From VBDM01 sp035499735 (lineage in GTDB: Bacteria > Pseudomonadota > Gammaproteobacteria > Burkholderiales > SG8-39), in the NCBI GenBank assembly GCA_035499735.1, contig DATJYC010000058.1:61423-125422 (forward strand): 64,000 nt of DNA. Direction: 5' to 3'. The position numbers were made by a program, and so were the translations under genes. Below the pieces are notes generated by a model that was not told the DNA's origin, ran no database searches, and worked only from the letters and a program-made list of their open reading frames with translations. Each line of letters starts with the position of its first letter. Within the stretch, counting starts at the first letter, position 1. This document shows, one piece after another, positions 42,301 to 50,091 of the stretch.

Positions 42301-43023
42301 TCAGGCTGCGACGGTCACTCCGCGGACCTTGTGGCGAGCGATCGCCTGGGCCACGAATCCCGACGTCTTCATTTCCTTGGCGAATTCCGCGAGATAGCCG
42401 GCGGCGGCAGGGCGTCCCTGCGGCGTGCCGACCGACTGCTGTATGACGGTAAAGCGGCCCTCGAGGACGCGCGACCCCGGGAGTGTTTTGGCGTCGTCGA
42501 GGAGCCGCGGCTTCAGGCCCGACAGCACCTCGAGCTTATCCTTCACGAAGACGTCGTAAGAGCCCTGGATGGCGTTCGCACGCACCAGCGTCGCGTGCTT
42601 GATGTTACGGGTGAGATAGAGGTCGTAGGCGCTGTTCACCGCGGTCGCGATACGTACGCCAGGGCGATCCACCTCGTCGATCGAGCGGATCTTCGAACCG
42701 GCGGGGACGAGGTACGTCGCCTCGATCTCGAGGTAGGCTGGGCTGAAGGCGATTTCCGCCGCGCGCTGCGGCTCGTTGCCGAGGAAGGCCACGTCCCACG
42801 CGCCGCCCTTGACCGCGTCGGCGAGCTTGCCCGCGGTTGCGAAGGGAACGAACTCCACCTCTGCGCCGAGCCGCTTTCCGATCTCCCGTCCCAGGTCCAC
42901 CGCGATGCCTGTGTACTCGCTCTCGGAATGCTTGGTGACGAGGAGGAAATTGCCGTAGTTGATTCCGACGCGGAGCTTTCCGGTCGGGGCCAGCTCGGAT
43001 CTCTCCGCGGCGGAAGGGGTCAT
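42301..43023 (-). CDS. Amino-acid-type (family 3) solute-binding protein without signal peptide
   Basis: This 240-residue protein has the family 3 binding-protein fold: KLRVGINYGNFLLV near residue 17, AVDLGREIGKRLGAEVEFVP near 42, and VAFLGNEPQRAAEIAFSPAY near 78. The N-terminus (MTPSAAERSELAPTG) has no hydrophobic signal segment, and none is available upstream in frame. It is either cytoplasmic or starts from an unusual site. It is the last gene of a six-gene operon with no permease or ATPase. It may act as a cytoplasmic binding or regulatory domain. Confidence 0.75.
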   Translation of the reverse strand: MTPSAAERSELAPTGKLRVGINYGNFLLVTKHSESEYTGIAVDLGREIGKRLGAEVEFVPFATAGKLADAVKGGAWDVAFLGNEPQRAAEIAFSPAYLEIEATYLVPAGSKIRSIDEVDRPGVRIATAVNSAYDLYLTRNIKHATLVRANAIQGSYDVFVKDKLEVLSGLKPRLLDDAKTLPGSRVLEGRFTVIQQSVGTPQGRPAAAGYLAEFAKEMKTSGFVAQAIARHKVRGVTVAA

Positions 43024-43049
43024 GACGGGGGAAGATAGCACAAGGGCGG

Positions 43050-44009
43050 CTACTCGATCTTCAGATCCGCCGCCTTCACCACCTTCTTCATGTTCTCGAT
43101 CTCCGCGCGCACCATCTCGCGGAACTCCTCCGGTGTGTCGGTCGAGATCTCGGCGCCCTGCTTGCCGAATCCCTCCTTCACATCGGGCAAGGCCAAGGTC
43201 TTGAGCAGCGCGGCCCGCAGCTTCTGCGCGACGGGCAGCGGCGTTGCCTTGGGCGCGAGCAGGCCCACCCACGCGCTGTAGCTGAATCCCGGGAGCGTTT
43301 CGGCGACCGCGGGGACACCCTCGAGCAGCTGCGTGCGCTGGGGCAGGCTCTGGGCAAGCGCGCGCAACCTGCCGGAGCGCACCGGCCCGGCGACCGCCGA
43401 GGCGGGTGTCAAGGTCCATTGCGACTCTCCCGACATGACCGAGGCCACCGACGGGCCACCGCCCTTGTAGGGCACGTGCACCGAGCCGAACTCGCCGGCG
43501 ATCTGGAGCATGGTGCCGGCGAGATGGCTCTGCGACCCGGGTCCCGCGGAAGCCATGTTGACCTGGCCGGGCCGCGCCCTGCAGTAATCGATCAGCTCCC
43601 GCACCGTCTTGACGGGGAGCGAAGGCGTGACCACCAGCATGTTCGGCTGCATCGCCACGAGCGACACGAACTGGAAATCGTTGACCGGGTCGTAGGTCAC
43701 GCGCTTCTGCAGCAGGGGCGCGATCGACATTCCGGCAGGCGAGGCGAGGAGGATCGTGTAGCCGTCGCCTTGCGCGTTCTTGAAGCTTTCCATCGCGATC
43801 AAGCCGCTCGCGCCCGCCTGATTCTCGATGATTACCTGCTGGCCGAGCACCTCGCCCAGCTTCGCGCCGAGGATGCGTCCCAGCGTGTCGTTCGAGCTGC
43901 CCGGTGCGTTGGGCGAGATCATGCGCACCGCACGCTTGGGGAAATCGTCGCCCTGGGCGAGCGCAGGCTGCGCCAGCATGAGAATCAGCAACGCTGCAAC
44001 GGTCTTCAT
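43050..44009 (-). CDS. Bug/TctC-family tripartite tricarboxylate-type binding protein
   Basis: This 319-residue periplasmic binding protein has a clear signal peptide (cleavage after QPALA near residue 18). The Bug fold is recognisable from FPKRAVRMISPNAPGSSNDTL near residue 23, ENQAGASGLIAMESF near 62, VNMASAGPGSQSHLAG near 150 and VPYKGGGPSVASVMSGE near 178. Bug proteins bind carboxylates, amides or related small molecules, and are greatly expanded in Burkholderiales. No TctA or TctB partner is in the window. It is part of the catabolic operon. Confidence 0.92.
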   Translation of the reverse strand: MKTVAALLILMLAQPALAQGDDFPKRAVRMISPNAPGSSNDTLGRILGAKLGEVLGQQVIIENQAGASGLIAMESFKNAQGDGYTILLASPAGMSIAPLLQKRVTYDPVNDFQFVSLVAMQPNMLVVTPSLPVKTVRELIDYCRARPGQVNMASAGPGSQSHLAGTMLQIAGEFGSVHVPYKGGGPSVASVMSGESQWTLTPASAVAGPVRSGRLRALAQSLPQRTQLLEGVPAVAETLPGFSYSAWVGLLAPKATPLPVAQKLRAALLKTLALPDVKEGFGKQGAEISTDTPEEFREMVRAEIENMKKVVKAADLKIE

Positions 44010-44021
44010 CTCTCCTCCGTT

Positions 44022-44999
44022 TCAATAGACGCGGTTGTGCGGGGGCTCGCCGCGGAGGGCGCGCTCCACGTTGTCCCAGCTGCTCCTGAAGAGCAGCGCG
44101 TACGACTGGCGCGTGACCCCGGCGACGTGAGGGGTCAGGAGGAGCTTTCGCGCGCCGTCGCCCTCGAGCGTAAGCAGGGGATTGCCGGCGGCGATTGGCT
44201 CCGTCTCGTACACGTCCACGGCGGCTCCGCCGAGGCGGCCCGAGGCGAGCTGCGCGGCGAGCGCCGCCTCGTCGACGACGCCTCCGCGCGAGGCCTGCAC
44301 GAGCACCGCACCGGGCTTCATCGCGGCGAGGTGCGCCGCGCCGATCAGGCCTCGCGTGGCGGGGAGGAGCGGAACATGCACGCACACCACGTCAGCGGTC
44401 GCGAGCAGCGCCTCGAGCGGCACCGCCTCGGCGCCGAGCGCAGCGGCCGCTGCCCGGTCGCGCGGCTGGGGATCGCAGTAAACGAGCTTGCAACCAAACC
44501 TCCCGAAGGCCTCGGCGACCGCCAGCCCGATCACGCCGAGTCCGATCACCCCGACGGTCAGGCCTTCGAGCGCGGGGAGATTATCGGCGAGAAGGCGCGC
44601 GCGGAATGCCGCGTAGTTGCCCTTGCGGATCTCGGCGTCCGCCCACGCGAAGCGCCGCAGCAGCATCGACGCCGCCGTCACCGCGTATTCGGCGACCGCG
44701 CCGTTGCTGCCGCCGGGAACGTTGGCGACCGGGATGCCGAGCCGCTTCATCGACTGCGCGTCGAGGCGGTCGACGCCGGCGCCGGTGACCTGCACCAGCG
44801 CGAGCCGGCTTCCCTCGAAGAGCGCCGGGGCGAGCTTCGGCCCCACCGCCGGCATCACTATGGCGCGGGCTTCCCTGAGCAGCGCGGCGAGATTCGCGTC
44901 GTCGGGCCGGCGGTAGGCGACCTTCAGGGACCGGGGCGGCAGCGCTCCGACGCGCGCAAAATCGGCCTCGGGCCGCAGACAGACGACGTCGTGCGTCAC
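44022..44999 (-). CDS. NAD(P)-dependent 2-hydroxyacid dehydrogenase
   Basis: This 325-residue D-2-hydroxyacid dehydrogenase converts a 2-keto acid and a 2-hydroxy acid. The nucleotide-binding motif GVIGLGVIGLAVAEAFG lies near residues 141-157. The catalytic Arg is in VQASRGGVVDE near 230 and the catalytic His in LLTPHVAGVT near 290. The specific acid is unknown. The GTG at 44999 overlaps the cupin stop (GTGA). Within the operon it could act on the acid released by the creatininase-type hydrolase. Confidence 0.9.
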   Translation of the reverse strand: MTHDVVCLRPEADFARVGALPPRSLKVAYRRPDDANLAALLREARAIVMPAVGPKLAPALFEGSRLALVQVTGAGVDRLDAQSMKRLGIPVANVPGGSNGAVAEYAVTAASMLLRRFAWADAEIRKGNYAAFRARLLADNLPALEGLTVGVIGLGVIGLAVAEAFGRFGCKLVYCDPQPRDRAAAAALGAEAVPLEALLATADVVCVHVPLLPATRGLIGAAHLAAMKPGAVLVQASRGGVVDEAALAAQLASGRLGGAAVDVYETEPIAAGNPLLTLEGDGARKLLLTPHVAGVTRQSYALLFRSSWDNVERALRGEPPHNRVY

Positions 45000-45364
45000 T
45001 TAGAGGCGTCGCGATTGACGACCTGGCAAACCGGGAAGAAGCAGAGCAGCACGAGGGGCTCGCCTCCGGTGTTGCGGGTGACGTGCGCTTCGCCCGCGGG
45101 AATCAGCAGCGTGTCGCCGGCCCTGAGGGCGTGCTCGCCGCTGTCCGACTCGGTGCGGCCCTCGCCTGCGAGCACGTAGATGCACTCCTCGGTGTCGCTG
45201 TGGAAGTGCCTGCCGCGCGGCTTGTCGCCCGGCTGCGGAACCGCGATCTCGACCAGCCGCAGAGTTACCGCACGCGAACCCTTCTCCCCCGAGACGATCT
45301 CGAGCGACTTCCGCCCGGGGAGCCCGAGGTTTTTCGCCTGTCCTTGGGTGAGCACGCGCGCCAT
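44996..45364 (-). CDS. Small cupin-domain protein
   Basis: This 122-residue single-domain cupin has motif 1 near residue 51 (GRHFHSDTEECIYVLAGEG), with two His and a Glu as likely metal ligands. Motif 2 near residue 82 (DTLLIPAGEAHVTRN) supplies another His. Small cupins can be isomerases, dioxygenases or binding proteins; none is indicated. The ATG at 45364 overlaps the creatininase-family stop by one base (TGATG); the longer frame upstream only overlies that gene. Confidence 0.82.
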   Translation of the reverse strand: MARVLTQGQAKNLGLPGRKSLEIVSGEKGSRAVTLRLVEIAVPQPGDKPRGRHFHSDTEECIYVLAGEGRTESDSGEHALRAGDTLLIPAGEAHVTRNTGGEPLVLLCFFPVCQVVNRDASK

Positions 45365-46173
45365 CAGGGGGCGACCTTGAGGTGCACGATCTCGGCGGTG
45401 CCGCCTTGAGCCTCGTCGAGCAGGCGGAAGAGCTCGCCTGCTTCCTTCGCGATCGCCTCCGCGATGTCGGCGAGCATGCGCTTCCCCTTTTCGACCGTCG
45501 CGTGCTCGGGCGCGCCGTACCAACCGGTGGGCGCGATGGTGCGGATGTCGGTGAGCACCGGCTGGAAGCTGCGGGTGCGGCGCAGCTTGTCCCACTTGCG
45601 CCCGTGCGAATGGTCGGAGGAGTAGTCGATGCGGTCGAGGTGGACGAGGTCGGGCCGGTGCGCGAGCACCGCGAGCGCCTCGATCTCGCCTCCGTGCGTG
45701 AGGCCGCCCGAATCCTTGCCGTAGAGATCGGCTGCAACGTAGCAGGCCTGCACGGTGAGCACGCTCATCCCATGGTCGCGGTGCAGCGACTCGGCGGCGA
45801 TCGCGAGCGAGGGGATGTTGCCCTCGTGCCAGTTGAGGATCAGGAAGCGCTTCGCGCCGTGCCTGGCGGTGGAGACCCCGGTCTCGACCACGACCTTCAT
45901 GTAGGTGTCCGGCGTGAGCGTGATGGTGGCTTCGAAGGGCATGTGCATGGGCGTGACCCCGAGCGGCCCGCCGGGCAGCACCAGCGCGTCCATGCGCTCG
46001 GCGACGGCGTGCGAGATCACGTTCGCCGCGTAGCTGTCGGTCCCCGCCGGCAGGTGCGGCCCGTGCTGCTCGACGCTCCCCGCGGGCAGGATGACCAGCG
46101 GGTTCCTTCTCAGCTGCGCGGCAATCTCGGGCTGGGTCAGCTCCTGGAAATAGCGGCTCGACAATTGGAACAT
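45364..46173 (-). CDS. Creatininase-family amidohydrolase
   Basis: This 269-residue metal hydrolase belongs to the creatinine amidohydrolase fold, which opens cyclic amides or hydrolyses formamides. The metal signature SVEQHGPHLPAGTD lies near residues 33-46. ILNWHEGN near residue 112, with LTHGGEIEALAVL near 160, carries further ligands. Relatives include creatininase and the 3-dehydro-compound and FAPy hydrolases, so the substrate is open. The neighbours (Gfo/Idh oxidoreductase, cupin, hydroxyacid dehydrogenase, Bug binder) indicate a catabolic pathway. Confidence 0.88.
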   Translation of the reverse strand: MFQLSSRYFQELTQPEIAAQLRRNPLVILPAGSVEQHGPHLPAGTDSYAANVISHAVAERMDALVLPGGPLGVTPMHMPFEATITLTPDTYMKVVVETGVSTARHGAKRFLILNWHEGNIPSLAIAAESLHRDHGMSVLTVQACYVAADLYGKDSGGLTHGGEIEALAVLAHRPDLVHLDRIDYSSDHSHGRKWDKLRRTRSFQPVLTDIRTIAPTGWYGAPEHATVEKGKRMLADIAEAIAKEAGELFRLLDEAQGGTAEIVHLKVAP

Positions 46174-46185
46174 GGTTTCTCCGGT

Positions 46186-47274
46186 TCAGGCGGCTTCGCG
46201 GGCGACGGTCCGGAGCTTCGCGCGCGTCTCCTCGACCACCTCGGAGATCGGCACTGATTGGCCCCGGCACTCCAGCGAGCGCAGCGCCGCGTACACCGCC
46301 GCGAGCGCGACATTGGCATTATCGGCGGACAGCTCACCGGTCTTCCCCGATCGGCAGCTCGCGGCGAACTGCTCGAGCTCGGCTCTGAACATGTCGCTCT
46401 CTGGGACTCGCAGCTCCTCGCGCCTGGCGTATCCGTCCTTGCCGCGCTGGATGTAGAGCGTCGAGGAGCCGTGCAGGAGATGCGGAGTATCCCAGGTGCC
46501 GAAATCGATCTCGTAGTGCATCAGGCCCTTCGAGCCGAACACGCGCACCGCGAAGATCCCGGGCGAGGTCCAGCACGAGCCCACGTAGCCCAGCTTTCCG
46601 TCGGCGAAGCGCAGCAGCGTCATCGACTGGTCGTCGACCTCGGCGCCGACGGGCGAGAGCTTGGAGGACATCTGGCTGACCTCGGCGATCTCGCCGCCGA
46701 GGTAGTGCAGAACGTCGAACTGGTGGATCGCGAGCTGCGAGAGCGGGCCGCCCGGTGCGCTGTCCTTGTACCAGCGCCACGCTTTCGGGGTGAGCTCGAG
46801 CGCCCGCTCGTTGGAGAAGTTCGCCTCGATGAACGCCACGCGGCCGAGCTCACCGGAGTCGATCCGCGCACGGATCTCGCGGATGCCCGCCATCAGGCGC
46901 GCGCTGTGGCCGACGGTGACGGTGACCCCGCAGCCCGCCTCGAGCGCGGCGATGCGCAGGCCGTCCTCGAGTGTGTTGGCGATCGGTTTCTCGGTGTAGA
47001 CGTGCTTGCCCGCGCCGGCGACGCGCTCGGCGAGCGGCCAGTGCTGCTCGTTGGGCACGGTTAGGACCACGCCGCGGATCCCGGGGTCGGCGAGCAGGGT
47101 CTCGAGGTCGGGCGTGCTTCGCACGCCGAACTCGGCCTCGAAAGCCGCGCGCTTCTCCGGGGTTCGGCTATACGCAGCTGCGATCTCCAGCTCGCGCGAC
47201 GCGCGCGCAGCGCGGGCTAGCACCTTCGCCCAGCGGCCGAGGCCGATGATTCCGATCTTGACGGGAGCATTCAT
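46186..47274 (-). CDS. Gfo/Idh/MocA-family oxidoreductase
   Basis: This 362-residue NAD(P)-dependent dehydrogenase usually acts on sugars, inositols or similar polyols. The Rossmann motif IGIIGLGRWAKVLARAA lies near residue 8. The catalytic Lys motif is YTEKPIANT near residue 93. GHSARLMAGIREIRA near 122 and the His of LAIHQFDVLHYLGG near 190 fit the family. The ATG at 47274 (MNAPVKIGII) was chosen because it directly precedes the Rossmann strand. It is the first gene of the six-gene operon and begins 38 bases after a truncated dehydrogenase remnant. Confidence 0.9.
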   Translation of the reverse strand: MNAPVKIGIIGLGRWAKVLARAARASRELEIAAAYSRTPEKRAAFEAEFGVRSTPDLETLLADPGIRGVVLTVPNEQHWPLAERVAGAGKHVYTEKPIANTLEDGLRIAALEAGCGVTVTVGHSARLMAGIREIRARIDSGELGRVAFIEANFSNERALELTPKAWRWYKDSAPGGPLSQLAIHQFDVLHYLGGEIAEVSQMSSKLSPVGAEVDDQSMTLLRFADGKLGYVGSCWTSPGIFAVRVFGSKGLMHYEIDFGTWDTPHLLHGSSTLYIQRGKDGYARREELRVPESDMFRAELEQFAASCRSGKTGELSADNANVALAAVYAALRSLECRGQSVPISEVVEETRAKLRTVAREAA

Positions 47275-47312
47275 GCCGGCAAACCCTGGCGACATTGTAC
47301 TCGCGCCGGATG

Positions 47313-47615
47313 TTACGTTCTTCCGCTGGAAATTTTCCTCGGCAATGGCCATTCAAGCACCAGCACCTGGAAATTGCTCCTGCTGCCCAGGAACGCGACG
47401 TCGGTCGGGAAGTTCAGTCCCTTCGCGAATACCTCCACGCGGTAGCCTTTCGCAACGACGATGTCTTCGCCGTTGCCGGGGTTGAACTGGACTTGCTCCG
47501 CGGGACAGACCGGGTTGGATACCACATCGGCGAGAGCCGCCCTGCCGGCGAAAGCGGTTCCCCCGAGCAGGAGCGCGGCAGCAACCGCGCTTCGTGACGA
47601 AACGATGCCCTTCAT
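47313..47615 (-). pseudogene. N-terminal stump of a sugar-dehydrogenase-like exported protein
   Basis: One hundred residues are readable. A signal peptide (MKGIVSSRSAVAAALLLGG, cleavage near ALA at residue 29) is followed by VAKGYRVEVFAKGLNFPTDVAF. That is the opening of PQQ-type sugar/sorbosone dehydrogenases or related propellers, which normally have 350 or more residues. The frame then breaks off after the first blade strand (FQVLVLE) with an unrelated tail and a TAA. The break lies about 65 bases from the Gfo/Idh start, suggesting that deletion or insertion of the operon removed the rest. An alternative is a genuine small secreted protein. Confidence 0.5.
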
Positions 47616-47874
47616 AAGCCCTCCTTGGTTGTTGGAAATGCCGCTTATTGCGGGACGACTCGGATTTGCGCGTTGGGCCGCTCAAGGCGCGCGGGGCGCG
47701 GGGAGCGGCGAACGCACCACAGGATTGTATTTCGCGGAACGATTCGAACGCGAGCAAAACGCTGTCAGTCTTTGTGAACTATAGAGCCTGCGAACCGTCC
47801 GGTTATCGCGCTAACAAAATCGCACGCAAAATAAGAGTAGACTGTGAGCGTCAGCAGAGAGAGGAGGCGCCGCA

Positions 47875-48240
47875 ATGCCGATCAAGAAGATTCTGATCGT
47901 CGACGATTCCGCGACGGACCGTCAGTATCTGATCGAGACTCTGACCAAGAAGGGCTACCAGTGCGTGACGGCGCAGACTGGCGACGAGGGGATCGCCAAG
48001 TCGAAATCCGAGCAGCCCGACTTGGTCCTCATGGACATCATCATGCCCGGGACCGACGGCTTCAAGGCGACGCGGGCCATCACCCATGACGAGGCGACCA
48101 AGCACATCCCCGTGATCGTCTGCACCAGCAAGAAGCTGGAAACCGACAAGGTCTGGGGGATGCGGCAAGGGGCGAAGGACTATATCGTCAAGCCTATCGA
48201 CGAAAAGGAACTGCTCGCCAAGATCGCCGCGCTGGGCTAG
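47875..48240 (+). CDS. Single-domain response regulator (PilH/CheY-like)
   Basis: This 121-residue receiver domain has no output domain. The acidic pair is VDDS at residues 9-12, the phospho-acceptor Asp is residue 54 (LVLMDIIMPG), the Thr/Ser switch is at CTSK near 84, and Lys 106 is in IVKPI. The closest family impression is PilG/PilH of the twitching-motility Chp system. No pil or che gene is nearby, so the partner kinase is unknown. A strong ribosome-binding site (GAGAGGAGG) precedes the ATG. The 259 bases upstream are AT-richer than average but show no promoter I can defend. The stop overlaps the convergent moeA stop in CTAG. Confidence 0.88.
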   Translation: MPIKKILIVDDSATDRQYLIETLTKKGYQCVTAQTGDEGIAKSKSEQPDLVLMDIIMPGTDGFKATRAITHDEATKHIPVIVCTSKKLETDKVWGMRQGAKDYIVKPIDEKELLAKIAALG

Positions 48241-49508
48241 ACCAAGCCGTCCATCACTATCACGTCGACATCGTCCCCCGCGCTGACCGGGCCCTGCTCG
48301 TGCCCGAGCACGACGAAGCAGTTCGCCTCGGACATCGAGCGAAGGATACCCGACCCCTGGGCCCCGGTCGGGCGCACGGTCCACTGGCCGTTCTTCAGCT
48401 CGAGGACGCCGCGCTGATACTCGGTTCGCCCCGGCTTCTTGCGCATCGCGCTCCCTGATTTCACCCGCAGCAGCGGCAGCTCGGTGTCGCTGCGCCCCAT
48501 CATCTGGAGCAGCGCGCCGCGCACGAAGTGATAGAACGTGACCATCACCGCGACCGGGTTTCCCGGCAGCCCGAAGAGGTACGCCGACTTTCCGCGGCCC
48601 CGGACACGGCCGAAGGCCATGGGCCGGCCGGGGCGCATCGCAATCTTCCAGAAAACGACCTCGCCGAGCTTGGCCATCATCTGCTTGGTGAAGTCGGCCT
48701 CGCCCACCGACACGCCGCCCGAGGTCACGACGGCGTCGGCTCCCGCGGCCGCCTTGCGAAACGCGGCCTCCAGCTTCCCAGGATCGTCCCGCACGACGCC
48801 CAGGTCGACTACCTCGCACCCCAGACGCTCGAGCATGCCCCACAGCGTATAGCGGTTGGAGTCGTAGACCTCGCCTGCCTTGAGTTTTTTCCCCACCGGC
48901 ACGAGCTCGTCGCCGGTCGAGAAGAAAGCGACCTTCAGCTTCCGCCGCACGCTTACCTTGGCGATGCCGAGGGACGCGAGCAAACCCAGATCGGCCGGCC
49001 GCAGCAGTCGGCCGGCGCGCAGCGCGGGCCTGCCCTTCGCGAGATCCTCGCCTGCGAGCCGACGGTTCTGCCCGCGCTCCTGCCCCGCTGGAACGGTGAC
49101 GCGGCGTCCTTCGGTCCTCACGGCTTCCTGGATGACCACCGTATCGGTGTTCCGCGGCATCACCGCGCCGGTCATCACGCGCACGCACTCGCCGGGCTTC
49201 ACTTCGCCCGGGAATTCCTTCCCCGCGTAGGCGGTGCCGATCTCGACGAGCGTCACCGGCTCTGCGGGGCGCAGGTCGTCGCCGCGCACCGCGTAGCCGT
49301 CCATCGCGGAGTTGTCGTGCGAGGGGACGTCGATCGGCGAGATGATGTCTTTCGCCAGCACGCGGCCGAGCGCGGCGCGCACGGGCAGTCTCTCGGTCCC
49401 CGAGACGGGTCTCACGAATGAGCGGATGACCTCGTTCGCCTTCGCCACCGGCAGCGCGTCGGGGTCGTAGCCGCTGACGCAGCTGATCACCTCGTCCAGC
49501 GAGTTCAT
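48237..49508 (-). CDS. moeA: Molybdopterin molybdenumtransferase MoeA
   Basis: MoeA inserts molybdenum into adenylylated molybdopterin. The protein has 423 residues. Domain landmarks are PVRAALGRVLAKDI near residue 42, SHDNSAMDGYAV near 63, MTGAVMPRNTDTVVIQE near 111, and the MoCF motif VVTSGGVSVGEADF near 262. GLPGNPVAVMVTFY lies near 325. The ATG overlaps the mobA stop (ATGA). It is last in the moaA-fdhD-mobA-moeA run. Confidence 0.95.
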   Translation of the reverse strand: MNSLDEVISCVSGYDPDALPVAKANEVIRSFVRPVSGTERLPVRAALGRVLAKDIISPIDVPSHDNSAMDGYAVRGDDLRPAEPVTLVEIGTAYAGKEFPGEVKPGECVRVMTGAVMPRNTDTVVIQEAVRTEGRRVTVPAGQERGQNRRLAGEDLAKGRPALRAGRLLRPADLGLLASLGIAKVSVRRKLKVAFFSTGDELVPVGKKLKAGEVYDSNRYTLWGMLERLGCEVVDLGVVRDDPGKLEAAFRKAAAGADAVVTSGGVSVGEADFTKQMMAKLGEVVFWKIAMRPGRPMAFGRVRGRGKSAYLFGLPGNPVAVMVTFYHFVRGALLQMMGRSDTELPLLRVKSGSAMRKKPGRTEYQRGVLELKNGQWTVRPTGAQGSGILRSMSEANCFVVLGHEQGPVSAGDDVDVIVMDGLV

Positions 49509-50083
49509 CTGTCGTACGACGCCAGCTCGTCGAGGGTATTGATGTTCGAGAAGGCGTCGGCCTCGTCGTCGAACGCGACTTCGACGACATTGAGCGTCGC
49601 GTACCAGGCGTCGATCTTGCGCCCGCCTTCCCTCAGGAACCGTGAGAGATGCTCGAGCACCCCGCGCCGCATCATCGAGAACACGGGGTGCGGCTGATCG
49701 CCCGTCTTCGCCACGGCGAGCTCGGCGCCGGTCTCGTCGATGCGCGCGTAAAGCCGCCCGATCAGGTCCGCGGGAAGAAACGGCGAGTCGCAGGGGACCG
49801 AGGCGAGGAAGGGGCGCTTGGAAATCGAAAGCCCGGCGTGCATGCCGGCGAGCGGGCCGGCGAAGCCGCCGACCGCGTCGCTCACCACGCGCACGCCGAA
49901 GCTCCGGTACGCCTCGTGGTTCTGGTTAGCGTTGATGATCACCCCCGCGACCTGCGGAGCGAGGCGCTCGTACACGTGGTCGACGAGGCGCTTGCCGCGG
50001 AAAGCCTGCAGGCCCTTGTCGACGCCGCCCATGCGGCTGCCCTTGCCGCCCGCGAGGATGAGTCCGGTGACCGGCGGAACCAC
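49505..50083 (-). CDS. mobA: Molybdenum cofactor guanylyltransferase
   Basis: MobA attaches GMP to the molybdenum cofactor, giving the bis-MGD form needed by formate dehydrogenases of the DMSO-reductase family. The protein has 192 residues. The nucleotidyltransferase signature GLILAGGKGSRMGGVDKGL lies at residues 7-25. SVPCDSPFLPADL near residue 93 holds the metal-binding Asp. The GTG at 50083 was chosen because it lies eight bases after the fdhD stop and just before the first strand; the open frame upstream belongs to fdhD sequence. Confidence 0.92.
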   Translation of the reverse strand: MVPPVTGLILAGGKGSRMGGVDKGLQAFRGKRLVDHVYERLAPQVAGVIINANQNHEAYRSFGVRVVSDAVGGFAGPLAGMHAGLSISKRPFLASVPCDSPFLPADLIGRLYARIDETGAELAVAKTGDQPHPVFSMMRRGVLEHLSRFLREGGRKIDAWYATLNVVEVAFDDEADAFSNINTLDELASYDR

Positions 50084-50091
50084 GGCGCGCG

